Source of the DNA: Akkermansia sp. RCC_12PD
GTDB taxonomy: Bacteria; Verrucomicrobiota; Verrucomicrobiia; Verrucomicrobiales; Akkermansiaceae
DNA: 64,000 nucleotides
Reading direction: 5' to 3'
Assembly: GCF_036417355.1 (NCBI RefSeq)
Contig: NZ_CP143889.1
Location: 2,604,001 to 2,668,000, forward strand
The notes beneath the pieces are model-generated. The model saw only the letters and a program-made list of their open reading frames with translations, did not search any database and had not been told where the DNA came from. A program made the position numbers and the translations under genes. Below, piece after piece: positions 1 through 8,981 of the stretch. Position 1 is the first letter of the stretch, and each line of letters begins with the position of its first letter.

Positions 1-280
1 TGCATTCCCGTCAATTGGTCTCGGAGGATATCCGGTATTCAAAATCCCGGAAGGGGAAAGATCAATAAATGCCGGGGGCGAGGGGGGCCGCAGCATTTAA
101 GTGTATAACGGCAGGTGGATACTCTTCATAATTGGACGGTATGATTTCCGGCCGGTGCCTCGCTGAAAGGCATCTCACTGCTTTTTACCTGGACGGCATG
201 GCGGCAAATATTTTTAGGGAATTTCCCGGATGGAAATCAGTATTGCCAGAAAAGGGGAATGGCAGTAACATTCCGCCGCT

Positions 281-1372
281 ATGAGTATTGAAAGTTTCGC
301 AAACCAGCATGTGCTTGAGCTGGTGGCTTATCAGCCGGGCAAGCCGATCGAGGAAACGGCCCGGGAACTGGGCCTGGACCCCCGTGACATTGTGAAACTG
401 GCCTCCAATGAAAATCCCCTGGGACCGTCCCCCCGGGCGGTGGAGGCCATCTCCCGGGCGGCTGCCGGAGTAAACATTTATCCGGACGGCGCGGCTTTCC
501 GGCTGCGTTCCGCCATTGCGGAATTCTGCGGCGTGGATTTTGGCCAGACGGTGGTGGGCACGGGCAGCAGCGAGGTAATCGAACTCATCTGCCACGCCCT
601 GCTGAACCCGCAGGCCGAGGTGGTGGCCGCCAGGCACGCCTTTTCCATGTACCCCATCATGGCCAGGCTGTTCGGCGCGGCGTACGTGGAAATTCCCAAT
701 AAGCCGGACTGGACCCATGACCTGAACGGGTTTCTGAACGCCATTACGGACCGCACGCGCATCGTATTCATCACCAACCCCACCAACCCGGTCGGCACCG
801 TCGTCGGCCAGCGGGAAATCGACGATTTCATGGCGAAGGTGCCGGACCATGTGCTGGTGTGCTTTGACGAGGCGTACCGGGAGTTTTCCGACAACCCGCC
901 GGATACCCTCAAATTCGTGAGGGAAGGGCGCAACGTGATCGTTTTGCGCACCTTTTCCAAGGCTTACGGCCTGGCGGGCCTGCGCGTGGGCTACGGCATT
1001 GCCCCGGAACCCGTGGCCAACATGCTGCACAAGGCGCGCGCGCCGTTCAACCTGCACGTTCTGGCGCAGGAAGCGGCCCTGGCCGCCCTGGAGGACCAGG
1101 AGCATGTGCGCCGCACGGTGGAAAACAATGCTGCGGGCATGCGCTTCTACGAACAGGCGTTCAGGGACATGGGGCTGGAATGGATTCCCAGCCAGGGGAA
1201 CTTCATCCTGGTGAAGGTGGGGCAGGGCAAAAAGGTGTTCAACGACATGCTTGCCAAAGGGGTGATCGTCCGCGCGCAGGACGGATACGGCCTGCCGGAG
1301 TGGATTCGCATCAGCATCGGCACCCCCGCGGAAAACGCGCGCTGCGTGGAAGTCCTGAAGGAAGTTCTTTAA
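281..1372 (+). CDS. hisC: Histidinol-phosphate aminotransferase
   Basis: Fold-type I PLP aminotransferase of 363 residues, the usual HisC length. It converts imidazole-acetol phosphate and glutamate to histidinol phosphate in cytoplasmic histidine synthesis. The N-terminal substrate region reads KLASNENPLGPSP, the PLP-phosphate region FITNPTNPVGT lies near residue 165, and the Schiff-base lysine is K227 in RTFSKAYGLAGLRVGYG. The ATG at 281 is the first start that keeps the whole conserved N-terminus. No other his gene is in the window, so the gene is isolated from the rest of the pathway. Related aminotransferases acting on aromatic amino acids have the same motifs, so the substrate is assigned by family resemblance. 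Confidence 0.93.
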   Translation: MSIESFANQHVLELVAYQPGKPIEETARELGLDPRDIVKLASNENPLGPSPRAVEAISRAAAGVNIYPDGAAFRLRSAIAEFCGVDFGQTVVGTGSSEVIELICHALLNPQAEVVAARHAFSMYPIMARLFGAAYVEIPNKPDWTHDLNGFLNAITDRTRIVFITNPTNPVGTVVGQREIDDFMAKVPDHVLVCFDEAYREFSDNPPDTLKFVREGRNVIVLRTFSKAYGLAGLRVGYGIAPEPVANMLHKARAPFNLHVLAQEAALAALEDQEHVRRTVENNAAGMRFYEQAFRDMGLEWIPSQGNFILVKVGQGKKVFNDMLAKGVIVRAQDGYGLPEWIRISIGTPAENARCVEVLKEVL

Positions 1373-1404
1373 ACAATTTCACCGTTGGATCTGTCATACC
1401 TTTT

Positions 1405-2049
1405 ATGATTTCACCGCAACAATACATTGACGGTCTTGAATGGCGCTATGCCTGCAAGAAATTTGATCCCCATGCCCGCATTGAAGAACCCGCCTGGCAC
1501 GCCCTGGCGGAAAGCCTGCGGCTCAGCCCGTCTTCCCTGGGACTCCAGCTCTGGAAATTCGTGGCCGTCACGAACAGGGAGCTGAAGGAGCGCCTGCGGG
1601 AGGTTTCCTGGAACCAGTCCCAGGTGGAGGACTGCTCCCACTATGTGGTGCTGTGCGCCCGGAGGGACGCCACCCAGAAGGACGTGGACCGCTATCTGGC
1701 CCAGATCGAATTCACACGCCATCCGTCTGCGGAAAAGCTGGCCGCCTCTGCGGATTTCTACGGCGGCTACGTGAAAGCCCTGACTCCGGAAAAAATGAAC
1801 ACATGGCTGGACTGCCAGGTATATATCGCCGTCGGATTTCTGCTCAGCGCGGCTGCGGCTCTGCGGGTGGACTCCTGCACCATTGGAGGCATGGACCGCC
1901 AGAAATACGATGAAATTTTAGGGCTGGACGGGACGCCGTACCGTTCCGTAGTGGGCGTGGCCCTCGGCTACCGCGCCCAGGATGACGCCTACGCCCGCGA
2001 AGCGAAGGTGCGCTTCCCCGCCGGAGAGGTGATTGACATACGCGCCTGA
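1405..2049 (+). CDS. Nitroreductase family protein (NfsB-like)
   Basis: FMN-dependent NAD(P)H oxidoreductase of 214 residues, the normal single-domain length. The N-terminal [10 protein letters not shown] segment is the usual FMN-phosphate-binding start. [13 protein letters not shown] is the second conserved block, and the C-terminal [16 protein letters not shown] is typical of the NfsB/YdgI branch. The frame is open further upstream, but that part overlaps the end of hisC and has no family character. The ATG at 1405 gives the conserved start and a 32-base gap from hisC, so co-transcription is likely. The natural substrate cannot be told from sequence; quinones, flavins and nitroaromatics are all possible. 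Confidence 0.88.
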   Translation: MISPQQYIDGLEWRYACKKFDPHARIEEPAWHALAESLRLSPSSLGLQLWKFVAVTNRELKERLREVSWNQSQVEDCSHYVVLCARRDATQKDVDRYLAQIEFTRHPSAEKLAASADFYGGYVKALTPEKMNTWLDCQVYIAVGFLLSAAAALRVDSCTIGGMDRQKYDEILGLDGTPYRSVVGVALGYRAQDDAYAREAKVRFPAGEVIDIRA

Positions 2050-2066
2050 ACCGGCTCCCCCTTCCG

Positions 2067-2104
2067 GGACCGGGCTGCCTCAAGGCAGTCCGGTCCTTTT
2101 CTTT
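2067..2104 (+). terminator. Rho-independent terminator after the nitroreductase gene
   Basis: GGACCGGGCTGCCT and AGGCAGTCCGGTCC form a long GC-rich stem with a very short loop, followed by TTTTCTTT. It starts 17 bases after the nitroreductase stop codon and should end the hisC-nitroreductase transcript. Confidence 0.8.
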
Positions 2105-2264
2105 CCGTAAAATCGGAAAATGCCCCTTCATCCCAGAGCCGTTCGTGCCGGAATGGCAAGAGGGCTTTCGGCCTCTTTTTTATTTCCTTGCAAGAAAGGA
2201 ACGGATGTTGCGTAATTCTTACAACAAATCGGGCATGCCATTCTTCCCGGAATCACATACGAAA

Positions 2265-4535
2265 ATGAACAAGAACATACTTTTAATGATGGCCGCATTT
2301 GCGGCGGGTCCGCTGGCGGGACAGGATGCCCGGCAAATAGCCGACTCCCTCTCCATCCCGGAAATCAAGGCCGGGACCAGGCAACTGCCGATGCCCAGCG
2401 CCTCCGGAGCCCAAATCAAGCTCCTGGGGGCCGACTACGAGGAACTCGTCAACAGCAAAGGGAAAATAGCTCCTGTCATTTCGGACACTCCGGTAAACCT
2501 CAGCTTCAAAGTGACCAAGGGCGGCAAGGAGGCCATCAGCAAGGATTATGAAATCATCCTGAAAGCCCCGGTAGCCACGCAGGGCAATCCCAAGCCCCGG
2601 GTTATCCCGGAAATCCTGCAATGGAAGGGCGGCAAGGGGGAATACAAGCTGGGTTCCTCCATCACTGTTTCCTGCCCAGACAAGGAATTTGCCCGTACTT
2701 TTGCCGCCGACCTGGAAGACGTGCTGGGCCGCAAGGTCAAACTCGTCTCTCCCGGAGGGAAGGCGGACATCTCCTTCTCCTTGTTCAAGGAAAGCAACGT
2801 CGGGAAGGAAGGGTACAGCCTTGCCGTGAATTCCGGCGGTATCCGCATCGGCGCCCTTACCCCTACGGGCCTCTACTGGGGCACCCGCACCCTGCTCCAG
2901 ATGCTGCGCCAGAACCCGGAGAGCGTGCCCTGCGGCACGGCCGTGGACTTTCCCCGCTATCCCGTGCGCGGCTTCATGCTGGACATTGCGCGCACGCCCT
3001 ATCCCCTCAGCTACCTCAAGGACCTGATCCGCACCATGTCCTGGTACAAGCTGAACGATCTTCACCTAGTCATCAACAACAACTACATTTTCCACGAACA
3101 CTACGTGGACAACGGGCATGACCCGTTCAAGGAATCCTACTCCGCCTTCCGCCTGGAATCCAACGTGAAGGGGAAAGACGGCACGCCCCTCACCGCGAAG
3201 GACCTTTCCTACACCAAGAAAGAATTTGCGGATCTGATCAGTTACGCCAAACACCACGGCGTCAACATCGTGCCGGAGTTCGACACCCCCGGCCACGCCC
3301 TCTCCTTTACCCGGGTGCGTCCGGATCTTATCTACAAAGGTCCCATGAACCATGAAAAACGCCGCTGCGAAATGCTGGACGCCGGCAACCCGGAGACGAT
3401 CAACTTCGTGACCAAGGTTTTTGACGAATACCTGCTGAAAGACCCCAAGCTGGGCCGCCCGGTATTTGCCGGCTGCAAGGTGTTCCACGTGGGAGCGGAT
3501 GAATTCTATGGAGACAAGGAAGACTATCGCCACTTTGCGGACGGTGTGCTCAGCCACGCCCTCAAACGCGGCTATACCCCACGCATCTGGGGCAGCCTCA
3601 GCGCCAAGCCCGGCAAGACCCCCGTGGTGAGCAAGGGCGTTCAAATGAACCTCTGGAGCACCGGCTGGATGAAGGCGTGGGAAGCCGTCAACCTTGGCTA
3701 CGATGTCATCAACACGAATGACGGCGCCCTTTACATCGTGCCCTATGCCAACTACTACCGCATGGACAGGAACCACAAGGGCCTCTATAGCAACTGGATT
3801 CCCAACCGCATCGGCAATGAAACGCTTCCTGCCGGGCATCCCCAGCTCCTGGGAGGCACCTTTGCCATCTGGAACGATGAAACGGATATCATGCACACGG
3901 GGTATAGTCCGTACGATATTTGGGGAATGCTTTCCGGTTCCATGGATGTCCTCAGCCAGAAGCTGTGGGGCAAGGCCAAGGCGCCCGACACGTTTGAACA
4001 GCATCGCGAACTGGTGGCGGCCATCGGCAACGCTCCGCGCACCAACCCCCTTCACAAATGGAAGGACACCCAGCCCTTTTCGGTCACTCCTTCCTCCCTG
4101 CCCCAGAAGCTGGACAAGCCTGCCCTGGGACCGAAGTACCGCCTGACCGCGGAACTGGAACTCAACGCCGCTCCGGAAGGGAAGGAACAGGTGCTGCTTT
4201 CCGCTCCGGAGGGCGAACTGCTCGCGGTTATGAAGGATGGTACCGTCGGATTCCGTCGTGATGACTCCCTGGAATTCTCCTTCGGCGTCAAACTGCCCGC
4301 AGGCAAAAAGGTCAAGGTGGAAATTGTGGGCGAGCCGGAAAAAACCAGCCTGTTCCTGGACGGGCAGCCTGCCGGAACTGCCGTGCTGAAAAGCTTTTCT
4401 GACAAATCCAAGGACTTTATTGAAAAATTCAAGAACCGTCCCAAGGTGCACCGTTCCACCTTCATCCTTCCGCTGAAGACCCTGGGTGAATCTTTTCAGG
4501 GCAAAGTGTATAACTTCAACGTCCAGCCCTTGTAA
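2265..4535 (+). CDS. Secreted GH20 beta-N-acetylhexosaminidase
   Basis: Exo-acting glycoside hydrolase of 756 residues that removes terminal beta-GlcNAc/GalNAc from glycans such as mucin. The start [19 protein letters not shown] is a signal peptide, so the enzyme is exported. A GH20b-type N-terminal domain (about 60-210) precedes the TIM barrel (about 215-590), which begins [14 protein letters not shown]. The catalytic pair is D412-E413 in [10 protein letters not shown]. The usual motif is HxGGDE, so the second glycine is alanine here. An [13 protein letters not shown] segment closes the barrel. The last 130 residues look like a beta-sandwich of the laminin-G/concanavalin type. The frame extends upstream to 2145, but only the ATG at 2265 gives a signal peptide. 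It fits a mucin-feeding lifestyle. Confidence 0.93.
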   Translation: MNKNILLMMAAFAAGPLAGQDARQIADSLSIPEIKAGTRQLPMPSASGAQIKLLGADYEELVNSKGKIAPVISDTPVNLSFKVTKGGKEAISKDYEIILKAPVATQGNPKPRVIPEILQWKGGKGEYKLGSSITVSCPDKEFARTFAADLEDVLGRKVKLVSPGGKADISFSLFKESNVGKEGYSLAVNSGGIRIGALTPTGLYWGTRTLLQMLRQNPESVPCGTAVDFPRYPVRGFMLDIARTPYPLSYLKDLIRTMSWYKLNDLHLVINNNYIFHEHYVDNGHDPFKESYSAFRLESNVKGKDGTPLTAKDLSYTKKEFADLISYAKHHGVNIVPEFDTPGHALSFTRVRPDLIYKGPMNHEKRRCEMLDAGNPETINFVTKVFDEYLLKDPKLGRPVFAGCKVFHVGADEFYGDKEDYRHFADGVLSHALKRGYTPRIWGSLSAKPGKTPVVSKGVQMNLWSTGWMKAWEAVNLGYDVINTNDGALYIVPYANYYRMDRNHKGLYSNWIPNRIGNETLPAGHPQLLGGTFAIWNDETDIMHTGYSPYDIWGMLSGSMDVLSQKLWGKAKAPDTFEQHRELVAAIGNAPRTNPLHKWKDTQPFSVTPSSLPQKLDKPALGPKYRLTAELELNAAPEGKEQVLLSAPEGELLAVMKDGTVGFRRDDSLEFSFGVKLPAGKKVKVEIVGEPEKTSLFLDGQPAGTAVLKSFSDKSKDFIEKFKNRPKVHRSTFILPLKTLGESFQGKVYNFNVQPL

Positions 4536-4543
4536 CACCTCGT

Positions 4544-4590
4544 GTTCCGTGCGTCCGCGCCTTTTAAAAGGCGTAGCGGACGCACGGAAC
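4544..4590. repeat. 47-base near-perfect inverted repeat between GH20 and hydrolase genes
   Basis: Fifteen-base arms GTTCCGTGCGTCCGC and GCGGACGCACGGAAC enclose a second palindrome, GCCTTTTAAAAGGC, plus GTA. The whole 47 bases can fold into one long stem or a cruciform. It starts 8 bases after the GH20 stop codon. There is no run of T on either side, so it is not a standard rho-independent terminator. It may be an RNA-stabilising 3' structure or a copy of a dispersed REP-like element. Confidence 0.75.
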
Positions 4591-4613
4591 CTTGGAAAAC
4601 CAGGTGATACAGG

Positions 4614-5153
4614 ATGAAGGCTCTCCTCATTATTGACGTTCAGAATGACTATTTTCCCGGAGGGAAGTGCGAGCTTTCCGGTCCGGAAAAGGCTCTGGGG
4701 AACATCGTCTCCGTTTTACGGCTTTTCAGGAAGGCCGGGCTGCCCGTGATCCATGTTCAACATGTCAACACCCGTCCGGATGCCACCTTCTTCCTGCCGG
4801 GGACGGATGGCGTAAACATCCACACCGGATTGACGCCGCTGCCGGGTGAGGATGTGCTCGTCAAGCACGCCCCCAACAGTTTTTACCGGACGGGCCTTGC
4901 GGACCTGCTCCGTGCGAAGGCGGTTGACGAATTGGTTGTGTGCGGCATGATGACGCACATGTGCATAGATACCACGGTCCGCGCGGCCTGGGATTATCAA
5001 ATTCCCGTGACCTTGCTGTACGATGCGTGCGCCACGAAGGACTTGTCCATCATGCGGGAGACGATACCGGCCAAAACCGTGCATAACGCCTACATGGCGG
5101 CCCTGGATGGAATATTTGCACGGGTCCTGACTGCCGGGGAAGTGGAAATCTAG
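4614..5153 (+). CDS. Isochorismatase-family cysteine hydrolase
   Basis: Cytoplasmic hydrolase of 179 residues with the full catalytic triad of the family: D8 in LLIIDVQNDYF, K84 in VLVKHAPNSF and C117 in CGMMTHMCIDTTVRAAWD. Members cleave amides or vinyl ethers (nicotinamidase, ureidoacrylate hydrolase, isochorismatase and others). HAPNSFYRTGL and the ending typical of PncA/YcaC relatives do not single out one substrate. The ATG at 4614 follows CAGGTGATACAGG, a plausible ribosome binding site. It lies directly after the 4544-4590 inverted repeat, which separates it from the hexosaminidase gene. Confidence 0.88.
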   Translation: MKALLIIDVQNDYFPGGKCELSGPEKALGNIVSVLRLFRKAGLPVIHVQHVNTRPDATFFLPGTDGVNIHTGLTPLPGEDVLVKHAPNSFYRTGLADLLRAKAVDELVVCGMMTHMCIDTTVRAAWDYQIPVTLLYDACATKDLSIMRETIPAKTVHNAYMAALDGIFARVLTAGEVEI

Positions 5154-5366
5154 CCCCGGAACACCTCCGCGGGGACAGGGAAGGGCCGTCCCGGCAGCAC
5201 ACATGCCGGAATGACCGGGATAAATGTGCAGGCATGTCCCTTCCGGCGCATGGCCCATGTGTTCAGATAATTCCCCGGCGGATTTCCCGCCATCCCGCCG
5301 GAGCCGTGCCCCGGCGTTCCGAAAAAACTGATCACGGCAGTTTGCGCATCGGACGCCCGGAAAGGC

Positions 5367-5753
5367 TTATCGATCCTCCGTATCCTCCCCCATGGGAACG
5401 AGGTTTTCAACAGGCACCCATCCTTCTTCCCCGGAAGCGGAATTCCGGCACCATATCCAGCCGTTGAGCACCTGGGAACCGGTCAGGACTTCTCCCTCCT
5501 CCGCATCCAATTCCCTGGCGGAATAATCTTCCAGCGCTTCCCCCTCGCTGCCGCCCAGCCATTGGATCACCTGTTTGGGAATCCAGCCCTTGTTCCGGTC
5601 TTCCGTCTCGCAGAAATACCAGTCGTTCCAAGCCTTGTTCTCCTCATATTTCTCTCCAATGACAAGTTTTTCCCCCCTGGAAATGATGACGGGGTTCGGA
5701 AACTCGCTTTGGTGTCTTTTTATTACCTGATACTTCATGTTCGTGTTATTCAT
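5367..5753 (-). CDS. Two-module bacterial SH3-like protein
   Basis: Cytoplasmic-looking protein of 128 residues with two SH3_3-like modules. The first (about 7-65) contains GEKLVIGEKYEENKAWNDWY, then GWIPKQVIQW. The second (about 72-120) contains GEVLTGSQVLNGWIWCRN, then GWVPVENLVP. The repeated pattern W-x-x-C/F followed by G-W-(I/V)-P is the usual SH3_3/variant-SH3 signature. No signal peptide is visible. It lies 43 bases downstream of the NlpC/P60-like lipoprotein gene on the same strand. SH3 modules commonly accompany NlpC/P60 peptidases within one chain, so a partnership is possible. No enzymatic function is suggested. Confidence 0.75.
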   Translation of the reverse strand: MNNTNMKYQVIKRHQSEFPNPVIISRGEKLVIGEKYEENKAWNDWYFCETEDRNKGWIPKQVIQWLGGSEGEALEDYSARELDAEEGEVLTGSQVLNGWIWCRNSASGEEGWVPVENLVPMGEDTEDR

Positions 5754-5796
5754 TTGAGTTTCCTTTTCCGGAAAAAACGGACTGCTGGGACATTTT

Positions 5797-6555
5797 TTAC
5801 GGCTTCGCTGTTTCGGAATCCGTCTCCTGTTCCCGCATTCCCTTGTACCTCATGGGGCGGTAGCCCCCGCGCTCCAGAATAGCCCGGCTGAAGAAATGTT
5901 CCGCGCATTTCCATACCGGCAGGGGGCCGGCTTCACTCCCCAGGAATACCTCCCTGCCGTCTCCGTACCACTCAATGAACATGAGTACGTGCCGCCCCGG
6001 TACGATCAGGATGTCGCCCGTTCGCAACTCTTCCCAGCCCAGCGGCGTGCACAGGGAGGGAAGCTCGCGCGTGGACCAGGGCCGGGACAGGCGCCAGCAC
6101 CGGGAGACGAAGCCGGAACAATCCACCCCGGCGGCAAACCTGCTGACCGCGTCATCTCCCTCCGCCTGCTTTTCCGGGGTGCCCATGTCTCCGGCAGCGG
6201 CGGGACGTCCTCCGTTTTCAGGGTCGCGGTTCAGGCGGCTGACGAATTGCCGCGGAGTATCGAACCCGCCCCATTTGTACGGCATTCCCGCGGACCGGGT
6301 GCCGGGCTTCCACCAGGCTCCTGCATGGGTGCCGGATGAGGAGGCGTCCGGGGTGTCTATCCTGATACCTTCGGGGTCCGTTCCGTGCCGGATGTTGCGT
6401 CGGGTTCCCCTCCAAGCCAGGTCCGTATAGGCACGGCTGGTGCGCAGGGCTTCCACCCTGGTGACCGTGGGCGCGGCAGACGGAATATCCGGTACAGGCG
6501 GGGAACAGGAAAAAAGGGTTGCGGAAAAGAGCACGCCTGCGGTACGGACATTCAT
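5797..6555 (-). CDS. NlpC/P60-like lipoprotein (putative cell-wall peptidase)
   Basis: Protein of 252 residues with a lipoprotein signal, MNVRTAGVLFSATLFSC, where C17 would be lipidated. The catalytic domain has MPYKWGG (91-97), catalytic C146 in GVDCSGFVSRCW and H189 in VPGRHVLMFI. These match the Cys-His pair of NlpC/P60 peptidases, which cut gamma-D-Glu-diamino-acid or related bonds in peptidoglycan stem peptides. About 48 residues separate the YKWGG strand from the DCSGF helix. Most family members have 10-20 there, so this is an insertion-bearing subtype. It probably works in the periplasm. The gene precedes the SH3-like gene and may share its transcript. Confidence 0.8.
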   Translation of the reverse strand: MNVRTAGVLFSATLFSCSPPVPDIPSAAPTVTRVEALRTSRAYTDLAWRGTRRNIRHGTDPEGIRIDTPDASSSGTHAGAWWKPGTRSAGMPYKWGGFDTPRQFVSRLNRDPENGGRPAAAGDMGTPEKQAEGDDAVSRFAAGVDCSGFVSRCWRLSRPWSTRELPSLCTPLGWEELRTGDILIVPGRHVLMFIEWYGDGREVFLGSEAGPLPVWKCAEHFFSRAILERGGYRPMRYKGMREQETDSETAKP

Positions 6556-6729
6556 GGGTAGTCTTTATGGCATCCGGCGGAGCCTTGTCAAGCCCCGGAG
6601 CGCATGTCTCTTGCAGCGGTTTAAAATATTGACTTGATAAGCAAAGCTATGAGAAAGTGCCAATAGTAGCGGCGTGAGGGAAATTCCCTGCATCCGCCGT
6701 AGCGATTTAATCCCGTATCAGAAACCATT

Positions 6730-7284
6730 ATGGAAGAAACCAATCAGTCATCCGAACCTGAAACTCCCCAGGAAACCGTGGTTCCTGCTCCTGTTCCACC
6801 CCCCACTCCCGCTCCCACCCCTGTTCCGCCGCCATCTCCTGGACCGGTTCCTCCTCCTTCCGCGGCTTCAGTTCCGCCTCCCCATCCCGAGCCGCCTCCA
6901 TCCCCCGAGCCGGCCGCTTCACCGCAGTCCAACAGTGACAATTTTGCGCTCGTTACGGCTATTTCTCCTCTGCTTTCCCTGTTCACCGGAGCCGTTCCTG
7001 GATTGAACATCATTGCTCCGCTCATCTGCTGGCTGATCTGGAAGCAGGACTACCCCCTGGTGAACCAGGTGGGCAAGAACGTTGTCAATGCCCAGATTTC
7101 CTGGGGAATCTACCTGTTTGCGTCCTGGGCGGTCTTCGGAATTCTGACCTTGATCTTCATTGGTTTCCTGTTCATTTGGATCATTCCCTTGGTGTGGATC
7201 ATCCTGTCCATCATATACACGATCAAGATCGCCAACAGGGAATACACGTATCAGATGCCTTTCACGATCACCTTCATCAAGTAA
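6730..7284 (+). CDS. Proline-rich DUF4870-like membrane protein
   Basis: Protein of 184 residues in two parts. Residues 5-68 are almost entirely Pro, Glu, Ser and Val in PPPSPGPVPPP-type repeats, a low-complexity tail probably exposed in the cytoplasm. Residues 75-184 resemble DUF4870: LLSLFTGAVPGLNIIAPLI, IWKQDYPLVNQVGKNVVNAQ, then two more hydrophobic helices and a short IKIANREYTYQMPFTITFIK end. That family is small, with three or four membrane helices and unknown function. Proline-rich extensions on DUF4870 proteins are known in several phyla. It stands alone, with its own terminator and divergent from the upstream lipoprotein gene. Confidence 0.78.
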   Translation: MEETNQSSEPETPQETVVPAPVPPPTPAPTPVPPPSPGPVPPPSAASVPPPHPEPPPSPEPAASPQSNSDNFALVTAISPLLSLFTGAVPGLNIIAPLICWLIWKQDYPLVNQVGKNVVNAQISWGIYLFASWAVFGILTLIFIGFLFIWIIPLVWIILSIIYTIKIANREYTYQMPFTITFIK

Positions 7285-7312
7285 TCTCCGGATTGCCTGT
7301 GAATATTCAACA

Positions 7313-7351
7313 GGGGCCGGCCTGCGGTGCAAGCGGGGCGGCCTCTTTTTT
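7313..7351 (+). terminator. Rho-independent terminator of the DUF4870-like gene
   Basis: GGGGCCGGCCTGC (7313-7325) pairs with GCGGGGCGGCCTC (7333-7345), with one mismatch and two wobble pairs, across a seven-base loop. Six T follow. It lies 28 bases after the stop codon at 7284. Confidence 0.8.
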
Positions 7352-7549
7352 GAATCATGTCTTCCTGCCGGATGGGGGGATGCCCCCTAAAATTTGCTGT
7401 TGCCCGCGGACTGTTTTCTGGCCGTGGCCCTCCAGGAGGGCCATAAGTGCCATCGGGGCCGGAAACTCCCGCTTGCAGGGAAACCGGCCATAAGAGGGAA
7501 GGCCGGTCCGCCGCGGGATGGGGCGGCAATCATTCCTGAACGCCTGTGT

Positions 7550-8497
7550 TCAGATGGGGATTTCCCGGTCGCTGCCGCCGTACATGAAAGTATGCAACAG
7601 GCGTGTGACCTGGTTCTGATCGGAATGAAGCTGGGCAGCAGGGCGCAGGGCGGCGTAGGTCAGGCTGTCATGCCCGGTAAATTCCCTCATGTGGAATCCC
7701 TGGAAATTGGTCATGGGCTCGCTGTCGTGGTACAGCTTGCCCCTTCTGAGCAATTCGTCAAAGACGTGTTCCGCCTCACGCGTGCGGGTCAGCGCCTTTT
7801 CCGGATGCGGCACGCGGATGACCAGGGCCCCTCCATCCCCACGGAAATTGATGCCTTCCCCGGCCATGACATCTGCGGAAGGCTGGCTGGTGGTGCTGCC
7901 GAGCAGCAGCACCCCGTTGTCCACCAAATGGATACGGTCGCAATGGGCCTGTTCCTTCACGTGAAGCACGCCTCCGTAAATGTGGGTGGAAACGCTGCCC
8001 GTCAGTTTTTTGATGCGCGCCAGACCGTGCCTGATGACGAACTCCGAGCCGTCGCAGGGCAGGTCTATGGCTGAGGCAAAAAGCCAGCCGTCCGTCATCG
8101 TGATACGTCCTTCATGCTCCCTGGCTCCCTGGATGCGCCCCTGTCCCATCAGAACGCGGCCTCCGTTGATCTCCAGGCTTCCGTTGGCCTTGTCCCCCAG
8201 AAACATGGTCATGTGGTCCGGCAGGTTGCCGATGAGCGTCAGGGCGCCTCCGTTGCGGACGACCAGGTGGGCGGTTCCGTGGCCGTGGTCCGGCTGATTG
8301 GGGCCGCCCACGTAAACGGGGGCGTTGATGATGTAAAGGCTGCCTCCGGCATCAATGGTCAGGGAGTCCTGAACATCCGTCTGCCCCTGGACCACGTCAT
8401 TGGTGATGGTGACCGGGCACATGTAGGAAACGCGGTTCATGGATGACGCTGAAAGCGGCATCATTCCCGTTAGGATGAATGGGTTGATATTGCTCAT
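7550..8497 (-). CDS. Hypothetical beta-helix-like protein
   Basis: Protein of 315 residues with short glycine-punctuated repeats such as LTIDAGGSLYI, LVVRNGGALTLIG, GDKANGSLEINGGRV and EGRITMTDGWL. These are typical of right-handed parallel beta-helix passengers of adhesins and autotransporters. No signal peptide, lipobox or autotransporter barrel is visible from the ATG at 8497, and the frame upstream of it is only the shadow of hypA. The last 90 residues are not repetitive. It lies 142 bases downstream of hypA on the same strand. I do not recognise the family. A cytoplasmic role, or export by an unrecognised signal, are both open. Confidence 0.65.
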   Translation of the reverse strand: MSNINPFILTGMMPLSASSMNRVSYMCPVTITNDVVQGQTDVQDSLTIDAGGSLYIINAPVYVGGPNQPDHGHGTAHLVVRNGGALTLIGNLPDHMTMFLGDKANGSLEINGGRVLMGQGRIQGAREHEGRITMTDGWLFASAIDLPCDGSEFVIRHGLARIKKLTGSVSTHIYGGVLHVKEQAHCDRIHLVDNGVLLLGSTTSQPSADVMAGEGINFRGDGGALVIRVPHPEKALTRTREAEHVFDELLRRGKLYHDSEPMTNFQGFHMREFTGHDSLTYAALRPAAQLHSDQNQVTRLLHTFMYGGSDREIPI

Positions 8498-8639
8498 GAT
8501 ATTGGTTCTACAGCTGGGTTGGCATTTGCGGCGTAATGAAAGTACGCCAATATGTTTGACCGTCCGGAAGTGAAAAATGTTCGGGTAAATTTTCTGATTT
8601 TTTCCGGGTGGGAGCGGAACGGAGAAAGGAGGATTGGGG

Positions 8640-8981
8640 TCATTCCCATTCCACGCGGGTAAGCTCCAGCTCCCGTCCCCGGAGGATGGCCAGGGCGGGT
8701 TCCCCGCAGCCGGGGCAGATGTAGCCGTGGTCCGTGAAGAGGAAATCCTCTTGGCAGTCGTCGCAGCGGCAGAGGGCCTCCACCCAGGTGATCTCCAGGG
8801 CGGCATTCCCTGCCGCGTAGGCGTCTCTCAGGGCCAGAAAGGCGGATTGCAGGGCGTCCGGCACCACGCCGCTCAGGCTGCCGATGGTCATGTGCACGCG
8901 CACCAGCCGGGAGCCGCCGTTTTCTTCCATGAGGCGGCGCGCCATGTCCAGCGCCCCTTCCATGATGCCTACTTCATGCAT
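8640..8981 (-). CDS. hypA: Hydrogenase nickel incorporation protein HypA
   Basis: HypA of 113 residues, the standard length. It delivers nickel, together with HypB, to the large subunit of [NiFe] hydrogenases. The N-terminal MHEVGIM carries the nickel ligands H2 and E3. The zinc site is C73-x2-C76 (CRCDDCQ) and C89-x2-C92 (CPGC). It is the last gene of the hydrogenase operon. Its ATG overlaps the end of the protease gene by eight bases, which suggests translational coupling. HypB, C, D, E and F are not in this window and must be encoded elsewhere if the enzyme is made. Confidence 0.93.
   Translation of the reverse strand: MHEVGIMEGALDMARRLMEENGGSRLVRVHMTIGSLSGVVPDALQSAFLALRDAYAAGNAALEITWVEALCRCDDCQEDFLFTDHGYICPGCGEPALAILRGRELELTRVEWE

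Noticed and set aside
3066-4538. Long minus-strand frame opposite the GH20 gene
   Set aside because: Covers only the coding part of the hexosaminidase and has no recognisable domain.
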